From Acanthochlamys bracteata (taxonomy: Eukaryota > Streptophyta > Magnoliopsida > Pandanales > Velloziaceae): a stretch of DNA of 64,000 nucleotides. The position numbers and the translations under genes were made by a program. The stretch spans positions 1,800,501-1,864,500 of the forward strand of contig CM034143.1 in the NCBI GenBank assembly GCA_019914995.1, given 5' to 3'. Below the pieces are notes generated by a model. The model did not search any database. It was given only the letters and a program-made list of their open reading frames with translations, and was not told the DNA's origin. Shown here one piece after another: positions 23,873 to 35,568 of this stretch; position 1 is the stretch's first letter, and each line of letters begins with the position of its first letter.

Positions 23873-26800
23873 TTATGGCCTCCCAGCATTACCATGTCGT
23901 TGACCTCTGAAAAATGTAAGCAAAGTTTGAGCCTGCAAAACGAAGAATGTAAAAGATAAATCAAACTAGTGTAGCGAAAATTGAATGAATAGGAGATAAA
24001 TTGACTATCCTAAGCTGAGATGAACAGGTGATAAAAACACATTCATAAAAGCATCATGAAGAAAATGTTTAGAATAATTTGTCATCTAAAACAGTTCACT
24101 GTTCTAAAAACAGGATAGCTTAGAGAGAGTGATTGCTTGAGAATAAATTATCTTGTCCCACTTCAATATCAAGGCCAACTAGTCAAAAGAAACCACCCAC
24201 TTACCGAACTATTAATTAGCCTTGACAATCAAATAATTAGCCTACTAATTGTTTGAGTGACAAAAACAAAACAAAATTAGAAACAAGAAAAGCAATTAAG
24301 CTTTGTTCCAAAAATTTAATGCTTCTCGTTTTGAACTTGTAAGGAAAATCAATGGACCATTCAGGTTTGCCCTATATGCACAAAAATAACTATGGAATTC
24401 TATATGTCCTTAGTTTTCATTGTGTTTGTGAGAGAAACCAAGATATATTCATCATTAAATGGGTTTAACAGAGTAGAAGTATGTGTTGAAAACTAAGGAT
24501 TTAAATTGACAAGCCAGTTCAACCAGATTCTAAGTAACTTGCATGCATCTGTAATATATAACAGCAGGACTTGTATGGTAGCATACACATTAGGCATTGC
24601 ATTTAAACTGCAACATATTATTCCCAACCATGTAGTATTTCAACCTCCCAACAGGAGACATCTTTCATTCAATAAATACATAAAGTGGCTATGAAAATAT
24701 ACAAATAGATTACTTGGAGTATACTGTAGAGGAAATATTAGGGACTACATTATGTACATACATAACAAGATCTTAACTACAGAGGAAACTAAGGCCTAAT
24801 AGTTCATAGAACCAAAAGAGAGGAAAGTGAAGAAAATGAAAGTTTAGACCAGGAAAATTAATCTCTTTATGTGACAGATCAAATAATCTCTTTAGGTGAC
24901 AGATCGGATATGTACAGATCAGACTGCCCAATGAGATTGCTTGAAATTTTTAAGCCAACACATTAACTCAAAATTTAGCAAAATGGTGCAACAGCTCTTG
25001 ATCAAACCACAAGCTCCAATCGTTATATGACTCAAAATCACAAGTCTAAGGACCTCCTATTCTCGAAACTAATGCACACTCCCCCACTTTCCACTACCCA
25101 ACTTAAGTTACACAGATTATCAAGTCCCCACTTCAAATTCTTCTTTCCTGAGAAAGGTAGACTCTCTCTCTCTTTACGAACCAGAAAGAAAAGCAAGTAT
25201 AAATACCTCACCTTTCGATATTCATAGCAGTATGTGTTATAGTAATTGCATAAACTTGTAATTACAATCACATAATTCAAAGAATAAAATTGAATCAACC
25301 CATTCCCGGGGAAGACTTAGTAAATGTAAGCAAGGGCAATGAATATCATCTAGAAAATGCATGCACATACTTTGTGAAACGCTTATAGTTAAACAGATGG
25401 CATGGCACAAATGTACGTAAAAAATTAAGTAATCTTACCTTTTCTTTAGCTCGTGCTGTGCCAGACTGTGACAATGCTACCAATGGTGGTACAGCACCCT
25501 CTTGAAGAACCTGTGTACAGAATTTATTACTATTTGTACAGAGTTGCAGCAATGCTGCAGCTGCATTCTCTTTTGCTCTTGCAGAGCCTAATTCAACAAC
25601 TTCCACTAATGCTGGAATTCCACCTGCTTGACCTATAGCAGTCTGTCCCTCCTTTATTGTTGCAAGGTTAGACAATACGGCTACAGCTTTATCAACCATG
25701 CCAACAGCTGGATCCATCAGTTCTACTAGGTGCCTGACAGCCCCAGCCTGCACAATTCTGGTCTTATTCTCATGCAAAATTGACAAATTAAATAATGCTG
25801 TTGCAGCATCTTTCTTTCCCCGAGGTGTACCACTTCCTAACAACTCAACCAAAGGTTCAATAGCACCAGAACGCCCAATCCTAACTTTGTTTTCTTCAAT
25901 TACTGAAAGACTGAAAAGAGTCGCAGCCGAATTTTCTCTGGCTTCAGGAGTTCCAGTTTCCAATACATGAATGAGAGGGTCAATGGCGCCAGCATTTGCA
26001 ATGGATGCCTTGTTGTTGTCGTTGATTGACAAGTTCAGGAGAGCAGTAACAGCATGCTCCTGAGTCTTCGGGTCAGTAGAATGAAGTAGGCGTACAAGTA
26101 AACTTATTGCTCCACAATCAGCGATCACAATACGGTTTTCCATGTTGTGTTTAGCAAGAAATCGCAGCTGAGCTGTTGCATCTCTCTGCAATTCTATGGA
26201 ATCACTTTTTAAGTCTTCAATCAGCTTTCGGACATTGGTTTCAACACCAGATAGGTCAGGTCTGGATTCCATCGATGAAGAAGATAGAATCCTGGGCCTA
26301 CCAGATGGACGTCCCCACAAGTTCTGGCTTCTTGAGCGATCAGGCAACCTATGGAGTAAGTCACTGTCTCTCTGAGGAGGAACGGAGCCCTCATGTGCAA
26401 CTTCTCTTGACGCATTACCATGTGCCACTTCAACAGAATCCCTTGAGACAGTGGCAACCTCTCCATTTGCTCTCATGTGGGCTTCACCTGATCCTTCACT
26501 GGAATTGGACGAACTTCGATTATGCCCAATATGCCCATTGACAGTTGACGCTTGGCTGAGAATTGTCCTTGACAGGTTGGAGTTCATGGCTCTGGAATCA
26601 GGATGTCTGTCTTCTACAGAAGAGGCGTTCTTGCCTTCAGGGTTTTCAAGTGACAATCTTGTAAAACTTGGTTCAAATCCATTTACATCATGCCCAGGTG
26701 ACCTTGCAGGTGCAGAATGGAGAAGGGATGTGGGTCTGTCATGAAGAGAAGCATCTTGGTAAACTCCATTGGAAGAGACCATATCCTTCTGGGTGCTTGC

Positions 26801-29077
26801 TATGGATCCACTGGTTTCTGTGGTCCTCATATGGTTAACTCTTGGAGAGTGGTCAGGTAGTTGAGAATTAGAATAATTGGAGCTTAAATGAGAGTGGTTC
26901 ATAAAAGCAGATGGCAAACTTAAATCTAAGCATTTCAAAGGATCTGGCAGCTTTATGTCATTTGATTCACACCAATTTGCAATTAGTGCTTTAACTGTAT
27001 AGTTTGGTGTCAAATTTGTACGAGTGAGTGTTTGACGCGTCTTAGGGCAGATGGTAATACCTAGATCAAGCCATTGCTTAATAAAAGCGCGCTCATAAGT
27101 TTGGCCAGATGATACGATAACAGGATCTGACATAAGGTTCAGAGAAAGAGGGCAGCAAAAATCAGGAGGTATTGGCACTCCATTAATGTTATGCACCTGT
27201 TTGATTCTGACAAGAGACTCATGCATATGATTAACAAGTTCAATCACATGATCAATATGCTCCATTCCTCCAAATTCCTCCCCATTACCAACCTTTGCTT
27301 TGAGCTTCTCAAGGGCAACTGCCTCCATCAGAAGTTCCTGGTTAGACCCTAAGCTAAGAGAATATGAAATTTTTTCCAAATGCTTAGGACCAGGAACCCT
27401 TTTCTCTACCTGATCTTTTATCGCCTCTTGTATGATATCCAATGTCTGATCATACTGTATCTGCTCAATTTTCTGCACAAGGCATTCAGACAGACATACA
27501 TTAATAAGAGAAAATTAAGAAGTCCAAAGACAACAATTTGTGCTCTTACGGTTTAGTCTCAGTACCTCAAAAACTTTACATTTAGTCCTAAACTCTTCAC
27601 TCTTATTCTTTTCAGCTCCTATTATCTAAAATCATTATTCCTTACCAAATGCCAATCAAAGAGGGAGAACAACTAAATTTCAATGCTGAAACTTTCACTA
27701 GTTATTTCACCTTGTAATTTAACATTTTACTTCTTAGTTCCTACACTTAATTGTTTTACTCATTATACTAGTCTCAGGTTGCTAGCCATACTCCCTGAAT
27801 GACATAACTTGCGCTGCTCAAAGGGAACAACATCCAGAAGAAACAATGCATAAAGAAAAGCTTGGAACAAAATCACAATTTACTGAAAATTACAGAGCTG
27901 ACGAAGTAAATTTATTAAAGAAATATAAATAAGAGATCGACCTAGTGGGATATGGCTTAGTTGACGTAGTTGTTGCAGTGAAACGTTATAAACAAATATT
28001 ACAAACTACTTCCACTTTCACAAAATAATAATAATTAAAAAAAAGTTGTGAAGTAGCTTAGTATGACCAAATAGAGAACTAGTTCAATTCGATATATTCA
28101 TCAAATTCAAAGGTTTTAGTTGCAAGTATAAATGAGCACCTCAATACGTTCTGAAATACTGCTTTTTGTCTCGATTGGAGAGAGATTGTGAAGTAGCCTG
28201 CAATTTTCGAGCACAGATGTCCTAATCTTCTTTATAACAGATTCGATCTGCAAAACCTGGAGAATTATGCATCTAACATTTAGCATTGAGAAGCCTACAA
28301 CAAAACAATTCATTGATACTTAGAAATACCCCTTTGGTTAGCTTCTCATAAACAAGCAACGTCCACCTAAACAAGTAACAAATCATAGAAGAAGCTAATA
28401 GCATTATCTACTTCAATGCATGATCTAAGAGTATCTAGAGAACAATGTTTCCAAGCAGGTTATGTTTGAGAGAGAATTCGCTAGTACCGACACCTTAACA
28501 CATAAACTTTGGTACTGACCATGAAAACAGAATTAGCAAAGCAAAATATTGCAAGTAGATGCACATTAGAGGGTGATGTGTTTATGAAGAGAAGTGTATC
28601 TAGCAATTATGGGCACTCAGTACTTAAGAACTGAAGATGCTTACAGAAAATCAATTACGACCAAACATGAAACTAATCATGAAGAAAAAGGGAAACCGGT
28701 GCCCTCCTGCACATCCACAGATACTTTAAGGTTTAAAGCCTTAACTCATACAGAAGTTCTAGTATATAAGAAATAAAATAAACTGAAACAAGTCCAAGAC
28801 GACTTACAAAATAAATTTTACTCGTCATATAATGCCAGCTCTCAATAAGTTCCCTAGCTTCTTTAAGTAGAGCATTAAGTTCTTCCATCGCCTTAGTTGT
28901 TCGGTCATCAACTATAAGGCCTTGAGCATCTTCGATCATAGGTGTAAAAATCACCAAAATCTCATTTATCTTTCGGCAGCATCTTTGAACAAGTTCAGCT
29001 TTTGCAGGACTCTGATAACATAAGTCATTCAAGCATGAAATGCTCCCAAGCAATGTTTTGAGAATCGAAACCTCCAT
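23873..29077 (-). CDS. PUB4: PUB4-like U-box/ARM-repeat E3 ubiquitin ligase, complete
   Basis: Coding exons in transcript order: 29077-28808, 28256-28140, 27472-25439, 23932-23873; 2481 nt, 826 aa, in phase. Residues 1-200 form the helical U-box N-terminal domain. The U-box begins near residue 231 (PPDFCCPLSLNLMSDPVIV) and binds E2 enzymes. A Ser-rich linker follows, then about six ARM repeats over the last 300 residues (ALLNLSINDNNK, AATLFSLSVIEENK, GTPRGKKDAATALFNLS). The end AQTLLTFFRGQRHGNAGRP sits in the small last exon across a 1.5-kb intron. Arabidopsis PUB4, to my memory also 826 aa, ends FRNQRHGNAG. In Arabidopsis PUB4 acts in meristem size control, tapetum/pollen development and singlet-oxygen-triggered chloroplast turnover; those roles are knowledge of the ortholog, not visible here. 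A 5' UTR intron is likely (acceptor before 29083). Confidence 0.93.
24861..24906. repeat. Short tandem duplication in PUB4 last intron
   Basis: AATCTCTTTATGTGACAGATC and AATCTCTTTAGGTGACAGATC stand in tandem, differing at one base. No function is suggested. Confidence 0.7.
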
Positions 29078-30513
29078 TTCCAGCTGTCACAGTTGCATTA
29101 GAACAATGTAAACATTAGTAAACACCAAATTCATTAATTAGACAGTAACATCAATACTAAATAAAGGTGATCTTCCCCAAGAGAAATGGCAGTTTCAGCT
29201 TTCATAGACACTCACAAAGACATTTTCACCTATCTATGGCTAATAAAGTTGTCTTTTTAGACAGTGTTTAAGGTTCAAACCAAAATCACATTATGTTGGC
29301 AACATTATGCTGAGTTATGCAGACTCTCCATGCTCTTGATGCATAACTTAATACCATGCTCATTTAGGTTCTTAGAACCTCACTTTTAATAACCTACAAT
29401 CTTAAACAGTACACTAGATCAACGGTCCAACTTTTAACCTCTTGTTGAGGCTCTTATCAGATAAAGAAACCCACAAAAAATTTAACCATTTATAACCTTT
29501 CTAATACCATCTCTCTAGAAACAAGCAAAAAAATGCACCTAACTTGCTGAAGGTTCAACTACTGTTTGCTGCCACTCCTAAATCAAATACTAGTAGAATT
29601 TACAAAGCATCATTTCCGGGTTGTAAGAATTTCTTAGTAAGATAATACTTATCAGCAAATATTCCGACTACTGCAATATAATTCACACAATTATTCCAGA
29701 CCCAAAGTCACTCATCCAAGACTAGACAAACTTGCCAAAACCAAAAACAACTATTACCTGCTAGTCAAGGAATAAGAACCACCTGATTTTATTTTTAAAA
29801 GTACTCTTAAGTGCACATTATTCATTAGAAAAACAAATAATGCTTCAAATGTAGATATTCTAACTAGGCTAATAAAGCTAAGAAGTGCTCAGAATAGAAC
29901 ACCCAATACGCCATGGTAGGACCAATAAGAAAATTAGACACAGCAACAGAAAGAAACAGTAAATACTCAAAATGAATACAAATCAACTAATAAAACTAAC
30001 TAAAAAATCCAACCAAGCACAGTAAAAGTTTAACTTTAGCAGTCTTGATCAGCACCAACAATGAACTGCCGCCTCCAAGGATTTCAGCATGCATTACACA
30101 GCAACTACACAGATTTCCATATTAATTCCTGTTCAGCCACAGAAAGACCTAAATCACCTATTTAAACTAGGTCACTACCATTTCTCTTTCGTCCATATCG
30201 CTTTTTTTTCTTCCTCAAAACCTTGATCAAACCTATCTCAAAATCTACAGCCATTCCTTCAATCAATTAAATCCTCCCTATTCAATTCCAAAGCCATCTC
30301 ACTCTAGACATCAACTAACACAAATCTACTTAAAATCAACCAATTCTTTTGTTTAATGATAAATAAAAGATGACACATGCAACAAAAGATCATTCCCTTC
30401 AACTCACTTGAACGGAAAACATAATCGATTGAAATTTTTTTAACAAACTCAAGAGATTCAAATATTTCAAGCAGATTCACCCAAAAAAAAACCAAATAGA
30501 GACAATTGATTAC

Positions 30514-30640
30514 CTGCAATAATGAATCTAGAGAACAGAGATCCCTCCCAGTAGCAACACAGAGAGAGCGTGCGAGAGAGAGAGAGAGAGAGTTTTTGGT
30601 TTCGATCGGGGGAGACCGAGAGAGCTGGTGGCTTCTGAAA
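30514..30640 (-). other. Probable PUB4 5' UTR exon and core promoter
   Basis: On the minus strand CATTATTGCAG|GTAATC at 30514/30513 is a good donor that can join the acceptor TGTGACAG|CTGG at 29083, six bases before the PUB4 start codon. The exon is CT-rich, with (GA)n on the plus strand at 30574-30592. CT-rich leaders are common just after plant transcription starts. Confidence 0.5.
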
Positions 30641-31008
30641 TTACGAATTTGACCCGCTTTATATTTTGATTATTATTAATATCGAGGGACTGAATTTAAG
30701 ATAAATTATTAAATTATGTTTGAAATTTTGAATTCCATAAGAAAATTGCTAATATTTTTTTTCGGATGAAGTCATTAATTATTTGATTTAGTTATGTTCA
30801 ACTTTTATTGAACATTTGATTGATCCAAATAGATAATATGTTTATAAAAAATAAGTCATTAAACTTATCTTGATTGTAATAAATAATGATGAAATAGAAT
30901 GACATTCAAGAAAATGTCAGAATGAGATTTTCTTCTTTTTCCGTGTGATAGAATGTAGATATTCAGATTCAATGTTAAATAACTGTTTCTAAAAATTGAA
31001 TTACATGT

Positions 31009-31242
31009 TGGTGTGTTTGAAATCACTTATGAAATAAAGTTTTTTTAAAATAAAAAATATTTTTAGTTTTTAAAAATAAGTTTTATTTTTTTTATTTTTA
31101 AAAAATAATAAAAATATGTAATAAAAAAATTTCATTACATAAAATTTTTCTATATTATCTAAATTTTTAAATAAAATTTTTAAATACTTATAAAATATGT
31201 ATTCAAAAATATAAAATTAAAAAAAATTAAAAAATAGCGTTT
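31009..31242 (+). mobile_element. MITE-like AT-rich element, family 1
   Basis: Begins GTGTGTTTGAAATCACTTATGAAATAAAG and carries the family core (AATAATAAAAATATGTAATAAAAAAATTTCATTAC...). It ends near AAAATAGCGTTTGAAATT, which is not a clean inverted copy of the left end, so the right border is uncertain. Confidence 0.55.
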
Positions 31243-31895
31243 GAAATTCTTTTATCCGCGATCGAAAAATAAAGAAATAGTTGATATATTCAAAATAATT
31301 ACGTATTTACAAAATACCGTCTCAATTCATCCTATTTCATCGTGCTCTCAAAAGCTCTCTAGTAGATTAGCTAACGATAAGCTCCAAATAGTTTATATTT
31401 ATAGATTTTTGCTAAATTATCTAATACAATAAATAAAATATTGAAGATGATTTTTTATTATATTTATTAATATTTAATTTAAAACTTATTATAAAGAATT
31501 TGTATATTTAAATAATAATTTATTTGTAGTAGTTTATCTTTTAAAAGTTATTGCTTAGATAAATATTTCCAGAATTTTTTTTAAAAAAAAACACACCTAT
31601 AAATATATCACCAAGTTATTACAGGTTGGCTAATATTAGATTTAGTTAAAGAATAGCAAACTAATCAATTAAAATAAAAATAAGAGAAGTTGAATAAGGA
31701 AAAAAAAACTTCTGAACAAATCATTAATTTTATAATAAAATTAATAATTATTTTTTAGGTGACGTAATATCTATTTTCCTGAAAATTATGAATTCAACTC
31801 CTAAATCCTAATGCCTCCCTTGGTATTTTGTTATGTTTTATCTGAGGGTAAAAAATGAAGAATTATATAAAAAAATAAAAACAACTAATTATTGG

Positions 31896-32095
31896 AAATT
31901 TTTTGAGAGTGCTAAAAAAATATTTTAAATTTTTTTAAAATAGGTTTTATATTTTTATTTTAAAAAATAAAATAGATGTAGAATTATGTATTTTAAATTT
32001 CACAAAAAATATAAAATAGTATAAAATTTAGTTACAAATATAAAATAATATATTAGAATAGAAAATGTTTTAAAAAAAAAGCCAAACAGTACTTT
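31896..32095 (+). mobile_element. Degraded MITE-like element, family 1
   Basis: Left TTTTTTGAGAGTGCTAAAAAAATATT and right AAAAAGCCAAACAGTACTTTAG frame an AT-rich core similar to family 1 but shorter. The borders are approximate. Confidence 0.4.
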
Positions 32096-32417
32096 AGCCA
32101 CTAGCCCTAGCAAAGTCAATCGAAGACAAAGTCAGCATTAATCTTCAAGACAAAAAGGAAAATCCAACGGTCATAAATACAACAAGATCTGATCAATTTG
32201 ACAAATTCGACGGCCACATGAATTGTTATCTCCCGATAGATTTTCTTTCTGTTTCTGTTCTTGCTTTCTTGAGTCTGACCCCAAAAAAGGGAAAAAAATT
32301 AAGAAAGAAAGGATGAACTAAAAAGTGGCCTTTTAATAATAATCCTCATATAAATTACCGAAATTCTACTCGGATCAATGAGAATTTCTCGCCAAAATCT
32401 GGGTTTGACTTGTGAAG

Positions 32418-33422
32418 ATGTCCCGGGGGGACGTCTCTTACTGGTAATTAATATCTTTTTCTTTGTTACCGATTTGTTTCGAAATTTGTGTGTATTGATT
32501 GCTTGGTAGATGATAATTTTTGAACTTGTTTGAGATTGATTAGGTTTTGTAGGGTTTCTAAGTTTTTGGGTTGGTGGATTTTGTTCTTGATTCTGCTGAA
32601 TGTATGTGAAATCTTGTGAGGAATTTGCAAATTGTAGGGTTTCTTTTTATACATTTATATTTCTCGTAGATCATATATAAACTTGCATGTGTGTTATTTC
32701 TTAGTTTTTAGTTGATGTGGTTTTGCTAAAGAAATTTGGTCTGATTTTAATTCTTTTGGTTTTAGTTCTATATTAGTGGGTGTTTATTTTGCTCTTAAGA
32801 AATCGGTGATAACTGTTCTTTTTTCCCCATTTAAGATAGAGTAGTATTTTTCTTGCTTGTGATTTGTGTACAAGAACAGAGAGATGACTGATAACTTGAT
32901 GCTCTGTTATTAGGAAATTCACCTGTTAATAATTGTAATTCTTGCTTGTGCTCGTTGGGATTTCATTGAGTTTTGCAGGCCATTGATGTTTGTGCACAGT
33001 GGTTGAGAATGAATTTTCGTTTCTGGGTTCTTAACAATCAAGATTACTAGGTAACATCTTTGAGGTGTTTTACTTGCAGCTGTGGGTCATGTAAGTACCC
33101 TCTGAACTTGACATCTTCTAATCGGATTACAAACGGCCTGGACTCCCATTACCGTAAGTCCATCAAGAAAGGTGTTATCTCTTTCATATCCGTTGATTTG
33201 AGTAGGTTTACTCAGGTTGATGAGGTGAACTGCCTCCCTATATCGCTGGGTGGTTACCGTCCAAAGACCAAGCTATTGTGCCGTAACTGTGGAGCTCCCA
33301 TTGGATATGGATATGGAGAGTCAACTGTTCTTTGTGGTTTTGATCCTCCAGAATCATCTAGTTCAGCTTTCAAGAAGTACACAATAAAAATTCGAGCGCT
33401 CCAGCCTTCAGAAGAAAGGTAG
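32418..33422 (+). CDS. At4g08330-like small zinc-ribbon protein, complete
   Basis: Two coding exons, 32418-32443 and 33080-33422 (369 nt, 122 aa), joined in phase to give MSRGDVSYCCGSCKYPLNLT at the N-terminus. The long exon alone reads upstream as MRCFTCSCGSC, but that part is intron. Two CxxC pairs (CGSC-type near residue 9-13 and LLCRNCGAPIG near residue 80) suggest a single zinc ribbon. GGYRPKTKLLCRNCGAPIGYGYG is highly conserved in plants. It resembles the uncharacterised protein family named after Arabidopsis At4g08330, whose database label 'chloroplastic' is a prediction; I see no clear transit peptide in these 122 residues. Function unknown. The 636-bp intron holds telo-box-like GTAGGGTTT strings. 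Confidence 0.83.
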
Positions 33423-33496
33423 AGCTAAGCTTTGGTTTGTGAATAACAAGGCAGAAATACAATCGTCACAAAACAGTCCAATGCTGACTAAGTTGC

Positions 33497-34104
33497 TTGA
33501 CAATTACTGATGATCGAAAAGCATTTGGCTTGGCTTGCCAGTGGTTTGAGATTCAGAGTTATGCTCGAAGGTCCTTAGTTTTACAACTTTCTGATGACCT
33601 CAATATCGATAAAGACTACAGGAAATATCTTCCAAGTTTCTTGCTCGTTTTTCACATTTGTTACTGTTTGGGAATCACTTATTATGACCTAGCTCAGGTC
33701 TCTGTTGGATGCTTAAATCTACTGACTCTTACTCTTTATGGCTGTAGTATAGTAGATACCTCCCTGGTATCTCTTGCTGGGTAATGCCACAATTCTGAGA
33801 ATTTGAACCTATCCTGCTATACAAGGATTTCTGACTATGTAATTGGTGTGCTGATGGAAGGATGCCCGACGCTTCGTGTATTAATGATCTCTTACTGTAA
33901 AGGTATAACTGGCATTGGTTTTAGAGGATGCCCATTGACTGTTGCATATCTAGAAGCAGGAATTGGTGTCAACGGCTTGAGGTGTTACATATGCACGGTT
34001 GCCCTAACATCTCTCTGTTTGGTTTAGAATTATTTAAGATTTTTAGACAGTATGTTGAAGAGAGGCCTGAATAATGTCTGTCCATTGGTCCTCAAATCGA
34101 TGAA
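33497..34104 (+). pseudogene. F-box/LRR-repeat protein 12-like pseudogene
   Basis: Starts 75 bp after the stop of the preceding gene. The first frame gives AFGLACQWFEIQSYARRSLVLQ, matching the end of the F-box region of FBL12 (SFGLTC-RW--IQ---R-SLQFQ). Then come leucine-rich repeats (LNLLTLTLYGCSIVDTSL; LNLSCYTRISDYV; CPTLRVLMISYCKGITGIGF). After a frame change follow the family's last residues (EVLHMHGCPNISLFGLELFK, FRQYVEERPE, then SIGPQ). The true F-box start and most central repeats are missing, and there are in-frame stops at about 33782 and 34072. No introns are seen, which fits a retrocopy, but no poly(A) tail or flanking repeats were found. FBL12-type proteins would be SCF substrate receptors; this copy cannot make one. 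Confidence 0.78.
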
Positions 34105-35568
34105 ATTTTTTAGTAGTGTGAACTGCCATGAAATTTGACTTTTGTCACTGATGTCCATAACGAGCAACCTGAAAGTGCCTCATGCCAAATTCTTTATTTC
34201 AGTCAGTTTGCATAAGCACATCTGCCTGTTAAGATTTATTTTTAAGTTGTTATGAGTTAATTGATGTTTTAAGCGTTGACGAGCAACTTCATCTGTCAAA
34301 GCTGTGAGGTTGTTACTTCAGAGTGAAATGCAATCTGCTAAACAATAACATTTTGGCAATGTGAAGGATTTTGTCATAGTTTTATTTCAAGAAGGGTTTC
34401 AACTTTCAGTTGTAGGTGAAGTAGAATAGTTTACGCTTTCTTGTTTGCTGTAAGTTGGTGATATTGTGATTAAAAGCTTACACACATTCAGAATTTGAGT
34501 ATTTCACAAGCTTTTGATAGGGCCTGTGTCTAATATTGCAGGTATTTGATGAAAACGGTAAGAAACAATGCGATCTACTTCACAGAAACTGCCAATACTA
34601 CAATTTTTTTAAGAACCATTTTCATTGAATACGTTGTTTAGCAGATAGCAGACGTATATTGATAGCCCTTGTTTCCGATTGAAGTTTACCAGCTCTAGAA
34701 GTTTGCTCAGTAATCAGAAACCTGAATGCATTTGCATAACTATTTACAATTGTAGTTAGTTTCTTTTTAGAATTCCTGTCTAAGCGTTATATTGATTCAC
34801 ATTCAATCTGTAATGATGTCAAAAAAGTTGTAAACTTCCAGCAGTATTATAGCAAAACTAGCCAGAAGTTTAAAGTCCTCTTGAACTATCACTGTACTTT
34901 ACCAACAGGTCCTATGCCACCATCTTGAAGGTCTTTGAACTATCATACTCGTTAGCTTTTCTCTTTCATGGAATCCCCAGAAATGGTTGCAGCAACAAGG
35001 CATCCTCCTACAAGCACAATTTGCACCCAGAGAGCAGTAATACTTGCAGCTGGGTTCAAGAAACACTTCTTCACAGAAACGGAATAGTTAAAGAAATACA
35101 AAACAATGTCACAATTGCAATATGCTATCACATAAGAATTTCAAGAGCTCAACTTAAGAAAACTTAACATTTTCCAAATGAAAGGTCTCTAACGAAACAA
35201 ATCTACATCAGACAGAAAGCTTAGAAGGAAAAAACACTTCCTTACATTACAAACCAATACTCATTCATACAGGGGATGGAACATTTTAACTGTCTGCAGA
35301 TTAAAACATCAGTCATCTTTCTAAAGTTCCGGTGCTTTCATCAGAAAATTTGCACAAGTAATCAATATATTTAAAATAATTTAACTATGAAAGTAGAAGG
35401 AAAAATGGGAGGCACAACAAAGCTAGATTTTTTAGCACCCAATATATACATTATGCAGCTAACTAAGCTCAAGGGCACCATGATTTATGTAGTGTCTAAT
35501 GCTCAAGATCCAATCCTGGCAAAGCATTATAATACATCACAAAACAATGTATCTCTAGCTATTAAGGG
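34105..35568. other. Convergent spacer between FBL12-like pseudogene and FAS1
   Basis: About 1.5 kb without a coding signal. The right part should be FAS1 3' UTR. Nothing else is recognised. Confidence 0.4.

Larger units (their letters stand above)
30641..32417. other. Intergenic between PUB4 and the At4g08330-like gene
   Basis: Divergent spacer of about 1.8 kb, very AT-rich, with MITE-like elements at 31009-31242 and about 31896-32095. Bases 32100-32417 should hold the promoter and leader of the plus-strand gene. No coding signal. Confidence 0.45.

Noticed and set aside
25027-25298. Short ORFs on both strands near 25.1 kb
   Set aside because: They lie in the last PUB4 intron; no recognisable protein and AT-rich composition.
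26176-26744. Plus-strand ORFs of about 100-120 codons inside the PUB4 large exon
   Set aside because: Shadows of the PUB4 coding sequence on the opposite strand.
33060-33079. Start of the At4g08330-like protein at 33060 (MRCFTCSCGSC)
   Set aside because: These bases end in TTACTTGCAG, a splice acceptor. Joining to the small exon at 32418 gives the family's N-terminus instead.
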